From Salticus scenicus (taxonomy: Eukaryota > Arthropoda > Arachnida > Araneae > Salticidae), in contig OZ005650.1 of assembly GCA_963930645.1 (NCBI GenBank), forward strand, positions 64,918,718 through 64,982,717: a stretch of DNA of 64,000 bases, read 5' to 3'. A program made the translations under genes and the position numbers. The notes under the pieces are model-generated. The model saw only the letters and a list, made by a program, of their open reading frames with translations. It was not told the origin of the DNA and made no database searches. This document shows positions 1 through 11,400 of this stretch, piece after piece (within the stretch, counting starts at the first letter, position 1; each line of letters starts with the position of its first letter).

Positions 1-323
1 ATTTTGTAATTATTTTTCGTTTGAAAATTTAATATTATTGAATGTTTAGTAGCTCCTAAATAAAGAAAGAAATTGTTAGAATAAAGAATTTTGAATCCAA
101 TAAAATTTTAACTGAAGAAGAAATACAGTAAAACACCGTTTATATGAACGGTGTCAGTAGTCTATCAGTAGACTATCAGACTATGAGACTATCAGTAAGT
201 CTCTGATAGAAGCGCTACCACACAAGTTCCTTTGAAAATGCTGGGAGCCTCCAGTGAAAGTAACTAAGGAAATGAAATGAAAGCCTAAAGTGTTTTCTAT
301 ATTTATTTAAATACCGTTTATAT
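1..323. other. AT-rich non-coding DNA with a pogo-like terminus
   Basis: No exon is visible. At 124-154 a TA is followed by CAGTAAAACACCG and a short inverted repeat, ACACCGTT (133-140) against AACGGTGT (147-154). This resembles the end of a pogo/Tigger-type MITE. Short CTATCAG-like direct repeats follow at about 158-200. No matching right end was found. Confidence 0.35.
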
Positions 324-1204
324 GTTTCTCGTTCATATATCTTTTTAGTGAAATCTCAATTCATTCTTATTCATTTTAATGCAAAACCTTTTCATTTATA
401 CACCACTCAATATCAGCTATATGTCTTTTCTGTTTTATTCTTTAAATCTCCAAAATATTTGACCAGCCATTATTTTTTGTTCTAAATAAGGGTATCTTTT
501 CCTAGAAAAGATCTCAAATGAAAGATCAAAGACCCTTATTACAACTAACAGGAATTGACATTGGAATTGTTTACAATCAATGAACTAATTGAAAACAATT
601 TATTTGAGGCTAATTTAAGCCATGATGAAGAAGAATGAGGAGAAGTTATTCCCTCTTCCTTTAAAGAGGCAATGGACTACATTAAAAGCCTTTTTTTTTT
701 GTTTTGTTTTTCAAAATATTAGTGAAAACTTTTAATGAACTTAATTCACAATGCAGTTCTTCATGTGGTATAACTCTTAAAAACTATGAACAATAGACTT
801 AATTCTGAACTATATATTGAGTTGAGGTGTAGTAACACCTCAACTCAATATACCTATACAAATAATACAATATACAATACAGTACAATAAACCTATATAA
901 ATATGAGTTGAGGCATAGTAACACCTCAACTCATCAAAACTAAATTCAAAACTGGTGTACAATCAATATATAGATTTCAAAACTTCTTTACACACCATAA
1001 ATTTTAAGCCAGCACTTTTTGTGCTGGCTTAAATGAATAAATGAACAGGTGAATGTATAAATGAAGAGGTTTTGCATTAAAATGAATAAGAATGAATTGA
1101 GATTTCCTTAAAAAGATATATGAACGAGAAAAATATAAGTTTTTTGTGCTGGCTCAAAATTTATGGTGTGTAAAGAAGTTTTGAAATCTATATACCTCAA
1201 CTCA
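324..1204. repeat. Nested inverted repeats (fold-back cluster)
   Basis: Two long inverted pairs are visible: 324-402 with 1055-1133, and about 967-1016 with 1144-1193. Inside them lie three separate hairpins: 813-830/835-852 (18 bp, perfect), 903-913/924-934, and about 1003-1015/1021-1033. The motif CCTCAACTCA occurs in the first two hairpins and again near 1194. The arrangement looks like fold-back elements inserted into each other. No transposase is present. Confidence 0.7.
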
Positions 1205-2099
1205 TATTTGTATAGGTTGACTCTTGACTGTAACCTGTTTGTAACTGGTGGTTGTATTGTATCTTTCGTGTTCATGTGTGTTTATGTTTATTGAAGTTTG
1301 TATGTTACAAACACAGCCTCTTGAATACATTTAAAGTCATGCTACCAATAATAATATTTATTATTAGCGTAAGGCAGTATCATAACAATACATAACAATC
1401 ATGCTCACTGATAATCAGCATGTCAGGTGAGTATTAAAGTTTTTTTTAACGTAATCTAATGTAAGGACATAAATCATATAATATTTATTATTAAAGCTGT
1501 ACAATATATATGGATAATATCCAAGATATGTTCATATAGTATTCAAGATATGTAATACTACAATACTCAATATACATAATTAGTTTTCAAGTTATGCATT
1601 AGTAGTGTGATTTTTCACACTTTTTATAATAAATCATTTTAATTTAATTTATATTATCTTCAAATATAAATTCTACTATAAAGTAATATACTAGTTACTA
1701 TCTTATAAAAACACTCTATTAATTAGTATTTTTGCATAAAGTTTGCTTCAGTGCCATTAAATTTGTTGTAATCAAGTTTTTTTTTTTTTTTTTTCGATTA
1801 TACATCTTTTCATTTATATGACCCTTTACATCAGTCTTTTGAAAGATATATAAACAGTAATTTACTGTACCATAAAATGCAAAATAAGCAACAGTTGCGT
1901 CAAAAGTTATTAGTAAACCTACGTTCTCAGCAAACGTGCTCAGTCTAATTCTTTAAGGGAAAGGTCTAGTTAATTGTTACAGATATTTTATAATTTAGCA
2001 GATAATTTTAAATTGTAATAGTAAAAATTTTTGCTGTTTCTTGTTATTCAAATAAAAAAAAATAGAAATTGAAGATTTCAAAAAGCAAGAAGCAAATTA
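1205..2099. other. AT-rich non-coding stretch
   Basis: I see no exon, RNA gene or terminal repeats here. There is a T tract at about 1778-1794. A GTGAGT donor-like site occurs at about 1424 but no plausible exon precedes it. Confidence 0.4.
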
Positions 2100-2137
2100 T
2101 AACAAATAAATGAAGACCTTACATACTTCTTGATTAT

Positions 2138-2182
2138 AGCCTTAGCACTTTCGGGAAGGGGCCCCTCCCATCATCAGAGGCT
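2138..2182 (-). ncRNA. Hammerhead ribozyme-like motif (mirror copy)
   Basis: This is the exact mirror image of the motif at 2606-2650, on the opposite arm of the palindrome. It has the same CTGATGA and GAAA boxes and the same helices on the - strand. The two motifs point outward from the shared centre. Confidence 0.68.
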
Positions 2183-2605
2183 GCACGGTGGCGGCTTGCT
2201 TTGCTGTGTTGACGTTACTGACTTGATCTTTAGTAGTTCTGATGGTTCTACACCAGTTACGGTTAATTTCCTGTGCTGGGTCGTTGCCATTACAGGTAAG
2301 TGGGTTAAACAAAATTTCGATAGTTTCGCGATTCGCGGCGTATATTGCGTTGTTAAAATCTGCCAGTTTGCGAGTTTCGTTTTCCGAATCCATAAAAATA
2401 AATTTTAACGAAACTCGCAAACTGGCAGATTTTAACAACGCAATATACGCCGCGAATCGCGAAACTATCGAAATTTTGTTTAACCCACTTACCTGTAATG
2501 GCAACGACCCAGCACAGGAAATTAACCGTAACTGGTGTAGAACCATCAGAACTACTAAAGATCAAGTCAGTAACGTCAACACAGCAAAGCAAGCCGCCAC
2601 CGTGC

Positions 2606-2650
2606 AGCCTCTGATGATGGGAGGGGCCCCTTCCCGAAAGTGCTAAGGCT
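2606..2650 (+). ncRNA. Hammerhead ribozyme-like motif
   Basis: Helix I is AGCCT (2606-2610) with AGGCT (2646-2650), 5 bp. The conserved box CTGATGA lies at 2611-2617. Helix II is a G/C-rich hairpin at 2618-2635 (GGGA...TCCC outer pairs). GAAA is at 2636-2639. A two-pair helix III (A-U, G-C) leads to U2644 and A2645 at the expected cleavage position. All core elements are in the type I order. Hammerheads of this kind are known in Penelope-like retroelement terminal repeats. Self-cleavage is inferred, not shown. Confidence 0.7.
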
Positions 2651-2688
2651 ATAATCAAGAAGTATGTAAGGTCTTCATTTATTTGTTA

Positions 2689-4015
2689 AAAATAGAAATA
2701 TTTATCTCTTTCCAAATAGATTCATGAATACTTCAGTACATATGGATTTTATAGAAAAATCATTGTGCTCTGTGTGACTTAAAAAGGAAACTTCTTTTCA
2801 CATTATAATTTGATTATATTGAATTTTTTATTACCATAGTTGAAATAACGATTTGAAATAAAGATTTGCTGATTAATTTGCAAATTGGATAATATGTATT
2901 AATTATCAAGAAGCAAATACTCATACTTTTCTTCTCACTGTCCTCCCCCCTCCACCATGTCTGTATTTTTTATTTACAGTACATTCTCAGAAATCCTCAA
3001 AGCTTGGAACTAAATATTATGTAGGTTTTAGATTTATTTTCATTTCTAAACAAGAATTCTAATGCTATAAACATACCAGGTAACAAATATAATTTAGTCC
3101 AAAACATTGTTAGCATCCATCTTCTTTTTGCACCACTATTTTTAATGAGGATTTTTCTTCTTATTCCATCAACATTAAATATTGCAGAAAACTTCTCTAA
3201 AAGCGAGAAGCATGGAGAAAAAAAAAAAAAAAAAAAAAAAAAGGTGGTTATTAACAATACTGCAGAATAAATTATAAATATTACCAGGTATGTATAACAC
3301 ATTAAAATATAAAATTCATTGTTTACATCTGTTGTGATGCTTGGATTTCAGGGAGTCTACTGTATTTTGCTCCTTGGTTCTTTTTAAAGAGGTTTTAATA
3401 ATTTTATTTTGTATAACTTTTTTTTTTTGCTATATTTTAAAAATTAGACATTTTTTATGATTGTGTTATTTGTATGAAAATTTTAAATTAAAATTTGCTG
3501 GTGATCAAAACAAATGTTTGATTAAAAAACACCTTTTTATCGGAGTTTTTAAAAGTGCTTTTTTTAATGTCATTACATTTTATCTCCCCTGAAAAGGAAA
3601 AAAAAAAAAGAGAGAGAGAGAGAGAGAGTTATATGCCTAACTGATGATCCCTGTCGCTCTGACCTTCTGATTGATCATTATAGAATCGAGTAACATTTAT
3701 TTTTCCTACTTGTACTAGGAAAAGAAATGATGAAAAGATTTATTCTTTCTCTTCAGAATTTGTTATTTTATATTTTTCTGATATTTAAAATTTTTCCATT
3801 GTGATCGTCTAATACAGATTTACTAAACATATCTTAACTATTTAAAAATTGGAGTACTCAAAATGTAAAGCAATGGAAGAATTCTTTTAATGCTATTGTA
3901 AATTTTCCACATCTAATTTCATAGTAAAATAAAACCAGTAATTTTCATGATGTGTATATCATAACTTTATTTTATTTTTAGAAATAAAGCAATGATTTTT
4001 CTTTTCTTTTCGTAG
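2689..4015. other. Probable intron of the kinase gene
   Basis: This stretch is AT-rich with A/T tracts (3220-3242, 3421-3430) and an (AG)n run at about 3609-3628. No conserved exon is recognisable. It ends in a pyrimidine-rich tract and TAGCAG at 4013-4018, the acceptor of the next exon. Confidence 0.45.
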
Positions 4016-4129
4016 CAGATAGATATAGAATTAGAGGAAAAATTAACTGTTTCATGTAGCCAGGTGGAGAAAGAGTTGGGGAGATGTTTTGAAAGTCAAG
4101 GCTGGATGTACTTTCATAGTGATGAAGAA
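4016..4129 (+). CDS. Diacylglycerol kinase delta/eta, internal coding exon (partial gene)
   Basis: This is an open 38-codon exon, read Q-I-D-I-E-L-E-E-K... to ...Y-F-H-S-D-E-E. A pyrimidine-rich tract ending TTTCGTAG precedes it and a GTAAAT donor follows at 4130. Both boundaries are phase 0, which matches the next exon at 5007. The residues are acidic and amphipathic (VEKEL, GRCFESQGW). This would fit the poorly conserved region between the catalytic half and the SAM domain of type II diacylglycerol kinases. The exon itself shows no diagnostic motif. It is assigned by position, phase and open frame, so it is less certain than the two SAM exons. The acceptor is a NAGNAG (TAGCAG), so use of 4019 would drop the first Gln. 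Confidence 0.6.
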
Positions 4130-5006
4130 GTAAATAAATTATCAATTTCATTACCAAATTTGCACCGATGTAATTTCTGTTAGAGCTTAATTATGTAGAG
4201 AATTTGTTTTCAAATCTGCAGTTATAAATAGTTTATATTTCTGTTACTGTTTTAAATATTATATTTAATGTTTCAAACCCCTGTGCTTTCATTTCAAATT
4301 TTATTTTTATTTATTTATTTTTTTTTCTTTGCACTTTTTTGCAATATTTGCTTTCCAGTTATTATTTTTATTGCATGTTGCATCTATTTATTTGCATGTA
4401 CAACCTTTCATTTTTAGTTATTCTCCAATATTTCTTTTTGTCTAAGGGAGCATGTTACATGATACTTAGTTACATATCATGTTTTGTGTGATACATTAAG
4501 TCTAATGTGTTGATTTATTTAAATTATATTTGTTAATTTTGTATTATGTATTACAGAATGAAAATAATTAATAATTTTTTATTGTAATTCTAAGAGTGTA
4601 AATATTTATAACTCTTTTAACTGTTCATTAAGTATGGTTGATTAAGAATTTTTTTTTTTTTTTTCAAATGTGTGTTTTTTACATACTTAGTGCACTATTA
4701 ACTTTTTTGTATTGATATAATTGCTATTTTTTTTATAAATGAAATGTAGCATGAAATAGTCTTCGGGTTGCCTAGTCTGGTTTTTATTTTTCTTGGCTAG
4801 CCCTAGCCTTAGCATGGAGCACATCAACCATCTGCATCTGCATGCAGTCTCTACAAGAACTTTTCACTTTTTAAAAATTCCCAAAAAACTTTAACTTTTA
4901 TATTCTGGTGAACGTTGCTTGCACATGTACACACTCTTCTTCTTGCTCTTCTACTGGGCATTCATATCTTGCATGCTGTAACAATTACGATGGTCGTCCC
5001 ACTTAG
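4130..5006 (+). other. Intron of the kinase gene (877 bp)
   Basis: The donor is GTAAAT at 4130. The acceptor is CCCACTTAG, ending at 5006. An in-frame TAG at 5004-5006 forces the acceptor to be at or after that point. Phase fits only the 5007 start among the nearby AGs. The intron is AT-rich with (TTTA)n near 4300 and T tracts. Nothing else is recognised. Confidence 0.6.
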
Positions 5007-5348
5007 CCTGTCAGCCAGGAGCAGAAGAGCTACTACAGAGGCCTGTTCAGAAAATTCCGAAGCAAACAGGCTAAAAGTAAACCTGCTGACATTCCTTCTC
5101 AAAGTGGAAGCAGTGGAGGAGGTTTCATGAGTGGAAGCACACCTTGTGAAGGATCGGGATGTGGTACTCCAACAGAATCTACAAGTAGCCTCTGTGGAGA
5201 TCCTCTTCTGTCTTCAGTACTGACTTGGGGGACTTCTGAAGTGGCTTTGTGGCTAGAGTCTGTGCAAATGGGAGAGTACAAAGACAGTTTTGTCAGCCAT
5301 GATATTCAAGGACCAGAATTAGTGCATTTAGAAAGAAGAGATCTGAAG
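5007..5348 (+). CDS. Diacylglycerol kinase delta/eta, exon with first half of the SAM domain
   Basis: This 114-codon exon is phase 0 at both ends. It starts with a basic stretch (YYRGLFRKFRSK, residues 9-20). A Ser/Gly/Thr-rich linker follows (about 30-70), then the start of a sterile alpha motif at residue 74: WGTSEVALWLE, GEYKDSFVSHDI and HLERRDLK. The pattern of W..E-V..WL, EYKD.F..HDI.G.EL and LERRDLK is the signature of the C-terminal SAM domain of the type II diacylglycerol kinases delta and eta. These enzymes phosphorylate diacylglycerol to phosphatidic acid and end lipid second-messenger signalling. In the family, SAM drives Zn-dependent polymerisation that holds the enzyme in cytoplasmic puncta. 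The exon ends after the Lys of RRDLK at GTATTA. The rest of the domain lies 21.9 kb downstream. The catalytic and C1 domains are upstream of this window. Delta and eta cannot be told apart from this region. Confidence 0.93.
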
Positions 5349-5548
5349 GTATTACATTTTTTATTGGATTTGTTTTTGTGTTTTATGTTAATAGTGATAT
5401 AACTTTTGTTTAGACATCTATTATAAAATGAAATTTTTAATGTGTTTTTATCTGCATTGTTTTAAGATTTTTTAACGAGAAAAATATGTAGAATGAAAAT
5501 ATTACTTGTTGTTGTCCCTACACAGTAAGCCACTTTAATGTTTCTTAA

Positions 5549-5790
5549 CCCGTTCCGGTAAAATTTAATCATGAATATTTGTGCATAAAATAATGTTTTA
5601 ATTTTTATTCAAAAATAATATATGATAAGGATCCGTGATATTTACACAGTTTGTATATTGTAAACAGACAATCTAAACTCGTTATTGTACTGTATGATAT
5701 GTAAAACTAATGGCGAGCTAGACTCGTCATTATATGGTATGGCATGAAAAACACAATGACGAGCTATACTCGTCATTTTACCGCAAGGAG
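5549..5790. mobile_element. piggyBac-like MITE with TTAA duplication
   Basis: TTAA flanks both ends (5545-5548 and 5791-5794). The terminal repeats are imperfect: CCCGTTCCGGTAAAAT on the left, and CTCCTTGCGGTAAAAT on the right read inward. Inside are palindromes of the type GACGAGC...CTCGTC at about 5712-5729 and 5758-5775. TTAA target choice is the hallmark of piggyBac. There is no coding capacity. Confidence 0.75.
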
Positions 5791-5794
5791 TTAA

Positions 5795-8275
5795 TGTAAT
5801 CTAAAGTAACTGATGTACACATTATTATTAATAATTGTGGCTAGAATTCTTTAAAACTGTGTCTACTGTAATTATTGTTTTTTATTTTGTTGATTTTTTT
5901 CTTCTCTAACTCAATGAGGTATGGGAAAAAAAAACACTTTTAGTTCGATTAGTGTAGTCTCATCTTTATTTTACAAACAATGTAATCGAAATGTTTTTTA
6001 TTACTTATCAAATACCAAAACATAATAAATTTACTACTAAATCCCTTATTGCCCTTATTATGTATGGTTAAGAGATTCTAAAATATTTAAGAATAATTTT
6101 AGCTTTGGATTTCATTTTTGCCTATAAGATAGAAAAAATTCTTAACATTTGTAAATGACATAAAAAACATGATTTACAAAGTGCATTTATTTTTATTTAT
6201 TTATTTATTTTTTAATATATCATGTATCTTCCTATTTTATTTTATTTATTTATTTATTTATTTATTTTTTTGCTATTATTTTTTTCTTTAAAAGTCATAT
6301 GACTTGTGTTTACTTTTAAATAAAAATTTCTCTGTAATTTTGTCTGTCTTAGAATGGATAGAACTAAACCATAGGTAATAGATAGACCGTAGATTATATG
6401 CAAAAGTAAACATCTATTTTAAGACCAGAAACAGACAACTCCATTTTGCAATAGGAGCTCTAGTCAGACTTTTGGAAAGTAGGAACATTTAAAGCTCAGT
6501 TAAATATATTTGAAAAATAGTAATTAAAACATTTTCAGGAAAATATTCTTTTTTACAAATTAATAATGAAGATAATAATTAGAACAATACTATAAAATTA
6601 ATTTTCTTAATATCTACACATAACAGTAGTTTGTAGATGATAAAAATATATTAGAATATTTGATAGAATAAGATTAATACTGAAATAAATAAATTATGAA
6701 TATTTAAAATGGGAGGCATGTATATAAAACTGCTATAAAAAAAACAAAGAACTAAGAAGTGATAAGAATAAATCAAATGCATGCAAAATAAATAAATAAA
6801 TTTCTCCGCATTCTTATCAATCCCTGGGGATTCAACTTTGCAGGTCGCTTTCCAAAATTCTCCAGAATTCATAGAAAATCAGCAAGTGTTGGATAAAAAT
6901 GATATTTGTTTCTTTTTGTAAACGATGACATTATGTGGTTGTGATTGAACTCTAGAAGGCACTGTTAGAAATCTGTCATGTACAATCAATTTTCTTTGCT
7001 TTGCAAAGCTTGAGACTAGTGGTTTTGTGCACTATAAACCTTTGCCCCCCCCCCCCCACACACACAAACTTTCTTTTTGTAAATATAAAATGAATTATAA
7101 ATATCCTAATAATAAATCTCATATATATTGTACCAATTTTGCGTTCTTTGCATTCTGAGAATTAACTAAAACAATTCTTTCAGATATTATAATATTTGTT
7201 TCTGTAAAATTTTAGAAGACACAAGAGCCAAAAATCTCTATTATGCAGTATATTGCATCTTAATAAAGCAAAATTTAGACCTGTAAAAATCCACTTGTTA
7301 CAAGACAACTTGCAATTTTTTTCTTCTCATAAACTTCATATGCTTGAATTTCCTTAATCGACCTAATGCAAAATGTTTTTAATGGTATTTCAGCAATTAA
7401 ATTTAAAAGTCAAACAGCGATGATTTTTGCTAGTCATTTCAGAAATATAGCCTATTTGGGGAAATTGAATACCAAATGAACAGGAAATTTGTTCATTTAC
7501 AGTAAAATTGCAGCATTTTAGGAAACAGTGTTGGAAAAAAGTGTGACTTTTGTCAATTAGTATTGATATAATTATTTTAACAATTTTTGGCGAAAAAAAG
7601 AATCTTATTTTATTTGTCAGTTAATGACAGAAATCACAAATTTCATCAGTTGACTATGGAGAATGACATTTTTAGTATTAATCTAGAAAAAATTGGGCTT
7701 CACAGATGAACTTTCCCACAAAAATCGAAAATCTTTAAGTGAACCCTTCGTAAAAAATAAGATGCTTTTTTAAAAGTTTCTTTATGAAAGTCAAGAAAAT
7801 TATTTCTTCTGGCTTTCGAAATCAGATGCAAAATTTGCAAAAAAAGGCAAGTAAACTTAAAAGTCTGCCGGTCATTGGCAAACAAGACAAAATTTTAATT
7901 TTTAGGTCTAACAAAATTCAAGGAATATATTTTCTGAGGCTATCAACAGTGTTTTTTTAGTTGTTTCAACAACTTTTAGTTTCACAAAACTAAAGCCTAT
8001 TCCATCATCTATTTTTCTTTCAATAGATCCGTTACTGATATGGTCTATCATGATAATATTTTTTTTTCTTTCTTACAATGTTACTTTGTTCAGAAATTAT
8101 AAAATGTATCTGGAATATTAAATTATGAATGAATTTCTCAATGTTTTTACCAGAATAAAGATTTGTAACCAGTGTAAAAAAATTTTCTACTTCAATATTA
8201 TGTTGGGCAGATTTTTTTTTTTTTTTTTTTCCCCATAAGAATAAATAAAAATTGAATTATAATTTAATATTGAAG
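5795..8275. other. Intronic DNA with simple repeats
   Basis: (TTTA)n-type repeats occupy about 6187-6270. A C tract followed by (CA)n lies at about 7047-7067. Otherwise the stretch is AT-rich and unstructured. I see no exon, RNA gene or element ends. Confidence 0.4.
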
Positions 8276-8452
8276 GTATTTTTTAGGGATGGACCGGATA
8301 TGGATTTTACCGGATAACCGGATACGGATATCCGGCATTCCGGATATTTTTTTACTTTGCCGGATCCGGATATCCGGCCGGATATATCATCGGATATCCG
8401 GCAGTCCTCTTTCCCAGTTCACTTAAATTTTCAGTTTTTTAAGAGCACACAA

Positions 8453-11400
8453 TTATTAAACTAGTATATTGTAACCACCACAATACTTTCTTCTATATTT
8501 TCCTATACAAATTTACTAAGGCCAAATAATTTATTAAAACTATTATTCATTAAAATTATCTAACTTGAAGAATGCAAATGATTTTTATCTTGGAGAAAAC
8601 TAAAACCAAATATCCTAATAAGGACAGTTTTATTGCCTATAAATAAATCTTTTAAAATGCGTATTTATAATGGTTATGTCATATCTCATACAAGTTTAGA
8701 TATAGTCTTCCCGTTATCGAGGAAATTTTCAGTATAGAAGCGCGATCTATTGGTCTATAAGCATCCAACTTGAATCAGCGTAATGTCTCATAATGTCCTT
8801 CTCACATATCAAGTTTTGTTTGATTATACGCCATAGAACCTGAGATATAGTCTTTTCTGTGTGGAAGTGGCAGCTGTTGAGCGGCTGACATCAAAAATTG
8901 ATAGAAACTAATTTATGTGACGATTCAACAACAGATAAATTTTAATGCAATTCTGTGCATTAGTTCCTGAGATATAGCCTTCCCTTAAATTGTAGAAATC
9001 GCTTTTTTAGCAGCGCCACCTGTTGGCCGATAAGCATTATTTATTAAAATTACCCACCACGATAAATGCAGGCGATTTTCATCTTACAGCAATCTAAAAA
9101 ACTGCACTATAGCAGCGTAACCTATTGGTAGATATACATCCAAATTGAATCGGCATAATGTCTCATAATGGTCTTCTCGCATATCAAGTTTTGTTTAATT
9201 ATACCCAATAAAACCTCAGATATAGCCTTTTCTTAAATTCCAGAAATCGCTGCGTGTGCATCACCTGTTGAGCGGTTGACACCAAAAGTTGACAGATACT
9301 AATATATGTCAATGTACATCTACATATAAATTTATATTCAAATCTGTACAGTAATTCCTGAGATATAGCCTTCCTTATATTGCAGTATAGCAGCGCCATC
9401 TGTTGGACGATAAGCATTTAACTTGAATCAGCATAATGTATCATAATGACCTTCTTACATATGAAGTTTTGTTTGAACATACGCAATAAAACCTGTGATA
9501 TAGCCTCCCCTTAATTTGAGGAAATCACTGTATTGCAGCGCCACCTGTTGAGCCGTGACACCAAAAGTTGATAGGCCCTAATTTAGGTCAAGGTGCATCT
9601 ATATACGAATTTATATACAATTCTGAGTAGTGGTTTCGGAGATAAAGTTGCCACAAAATTTTTCTCTCTCACACACACACACATTTTCTAAAAATTGTAA
9701 ATTCATGTTCTTAGATCTCCCAAAACGTATAAATCCTTCAAAAACCGGAAGTCAAAAATTTTTACGAATCCCATACTTTCTTCTATTGCATATAGAAGAA
9801 AGTAAAAAAGATATTTGCATTTCGTTTTTATACAACTGAATTCCATTCGCATAACTAGTATATGATATGGCCACCACATGAATTTCTTCTATATAATTTT
9901 ACACAACATTCATTGAACATAATTTTTTTATTAAATTATTAAATTACTTTTTATTATAAATGCAGATTATTTTTATCTGAAAGAATTATATCACTACATG
10001 GTGAAAGAAAGTAATATTTTTTTTTTCCAATATCAAAAGAAATAAGATTTTTTTCTAATTTTTTTTCGTTAAAAGATAAAAAAAATCTGTAACTTTGTTT
10101 TAATTTATCACAGATCTATACTTAAACCATTTATTTTAAAGGTAATGACGAAGTCTTTTGAAACAAAACACCCATATTGAAAATTTACTCCCCCCCGGGG
10201 GGGCGGGTGTTAACTCCCCTTCCAGAAGGTGAAGCTATGCTGCAAAATGCACTTTTTTTTTCATGTTAACTATTACTATTATAAATAATTCATATTAATT
10301 TTACAATCACACGTTTAAAATAACTCTCATTAAGTACATTTATACAAGATTTTGTCCCATACTGGCATGTTAAAAATTTAGAAAAAATGCGATCACAGCA
10401 CCACCTATTCAGCAATTGTTCCACAAATCTAATCAGCACCAGTTTATGTCAGGGTTCAACTAAATACCAAGTTTGGTTGAATTTCGTTTATTGGCTCGTG
10501 AGTTACATCGTCCACAAAATTTGTGATACACACACACACGAACTGACAGTCAGACAGACATTTTCTAAAAACAGTCAAATCGTGTTCAGGACATCCCAAA
10601 ACATGTAAATTCATCGAAAACTGGAGTTCGAAAATTTTCACGAATCCAATACTTTGGTAAAAAATGTAAAACTGTAAATATCATTGGGATAATAAAGCCA
10701 TAACAGAGTTATTTTATTATGTTATTCTCTATTCAATAGAAGAAAGTATTGGATTCGTAAAAATTTTTGACTTCCATTTTCGATGGATTTACATGTTTTG
10801 AAAGGCCTAGAATACGATTTGATCATTTTTAGAAAATGTTTGTCCGTCTGTGTGTGTGAGAGAGAGAGAGAACAAAAATTTTGTGGCAACTGTATCTCCG
10901 GAACTACTGCTTAAAATCACATATAAATTTATATGCAGATGCAACTTGGACTAATTTAGTGTCAATCAATATTTGGTGTCAACTGCTCGAAAGGTGGCAC
11001 TGCTATACAACGATTTCCTCAGTTTAAGGGGAGGCTATATATCTCAGGATCTATTTTGTATAAGCAAACAAAACTAATATGTAAGAAGGCCATTGTAAGT
11101 CATTATGCTGGTGCAATTTGAATGCTTATCAGCTAACAGGTGGCGCTGCTATAAAGGAAGCAATTTAAAGGAAGGTTATATCTCAGGAACTACTGCACAT
11201 AAATGCAGATAGTTTCATAATACGCAGATGCAACTTGACCTAAATTAGTGCCTGCCAACTTTTGTTGTCAATTGCTGTGATTTCCGCAATTTAAGGGGAA
11301 GGCTATATCTCAGGTTCTGTTGCGTACAACCAAATAAAATTTAATATGTGAGAAGGCCATTATGAGTCCTAATACCAGTTCAATTTGAATACTTATCGTC

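Larger units (their letters stand above)
2100..2688. mobile_element. Palindromic Penelope-like element 3' end
   Basis: Arms 2100-2381 and 2407-2688 (282 bp each) are exact reverse complements over all I checked, around a 25 nt loop. The arms are visibly more GC-rich than their surroundings. Reading outward on + from about 2409, a frame runs to a stop near 2646 and contains RETIEI followed by an Asn-rich stretch and a Trp. This resembles the RESIEI...W end of the GIY-YIG fragment near 50 kb in this same window. The frame runs into a hammerhead-type fold at the outer end of each arm. I infer two copies of the 3' end of one Penelope-like retroelement joined head to head. The reverse transcriptase part is absent. 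Alternatives are a fold-back MITE or an assembly palindrome. Confidence 0.6.

Noticed and set aside
2142..2646. Two overlapping 134-codon open frames on opposite strands
   Set aside because: They are mirror images produced by the palindrome, and at most the outward half has a plausible origin (Penelope-like 3' coding end). They are not independent genes.
3200..3302. 101-codon frame on the - strand at 2997-3302
   Set aside because: It depends on a poly-A/T tract read as poly-Phe and has no recognisable motif.
9660..10880. LTR retrotransposon suggested by paired repeats at 9660-9790 and 10735-10880
   Set aside because: The pair is inverted, not direct, and no gag or pol sequence lies between.
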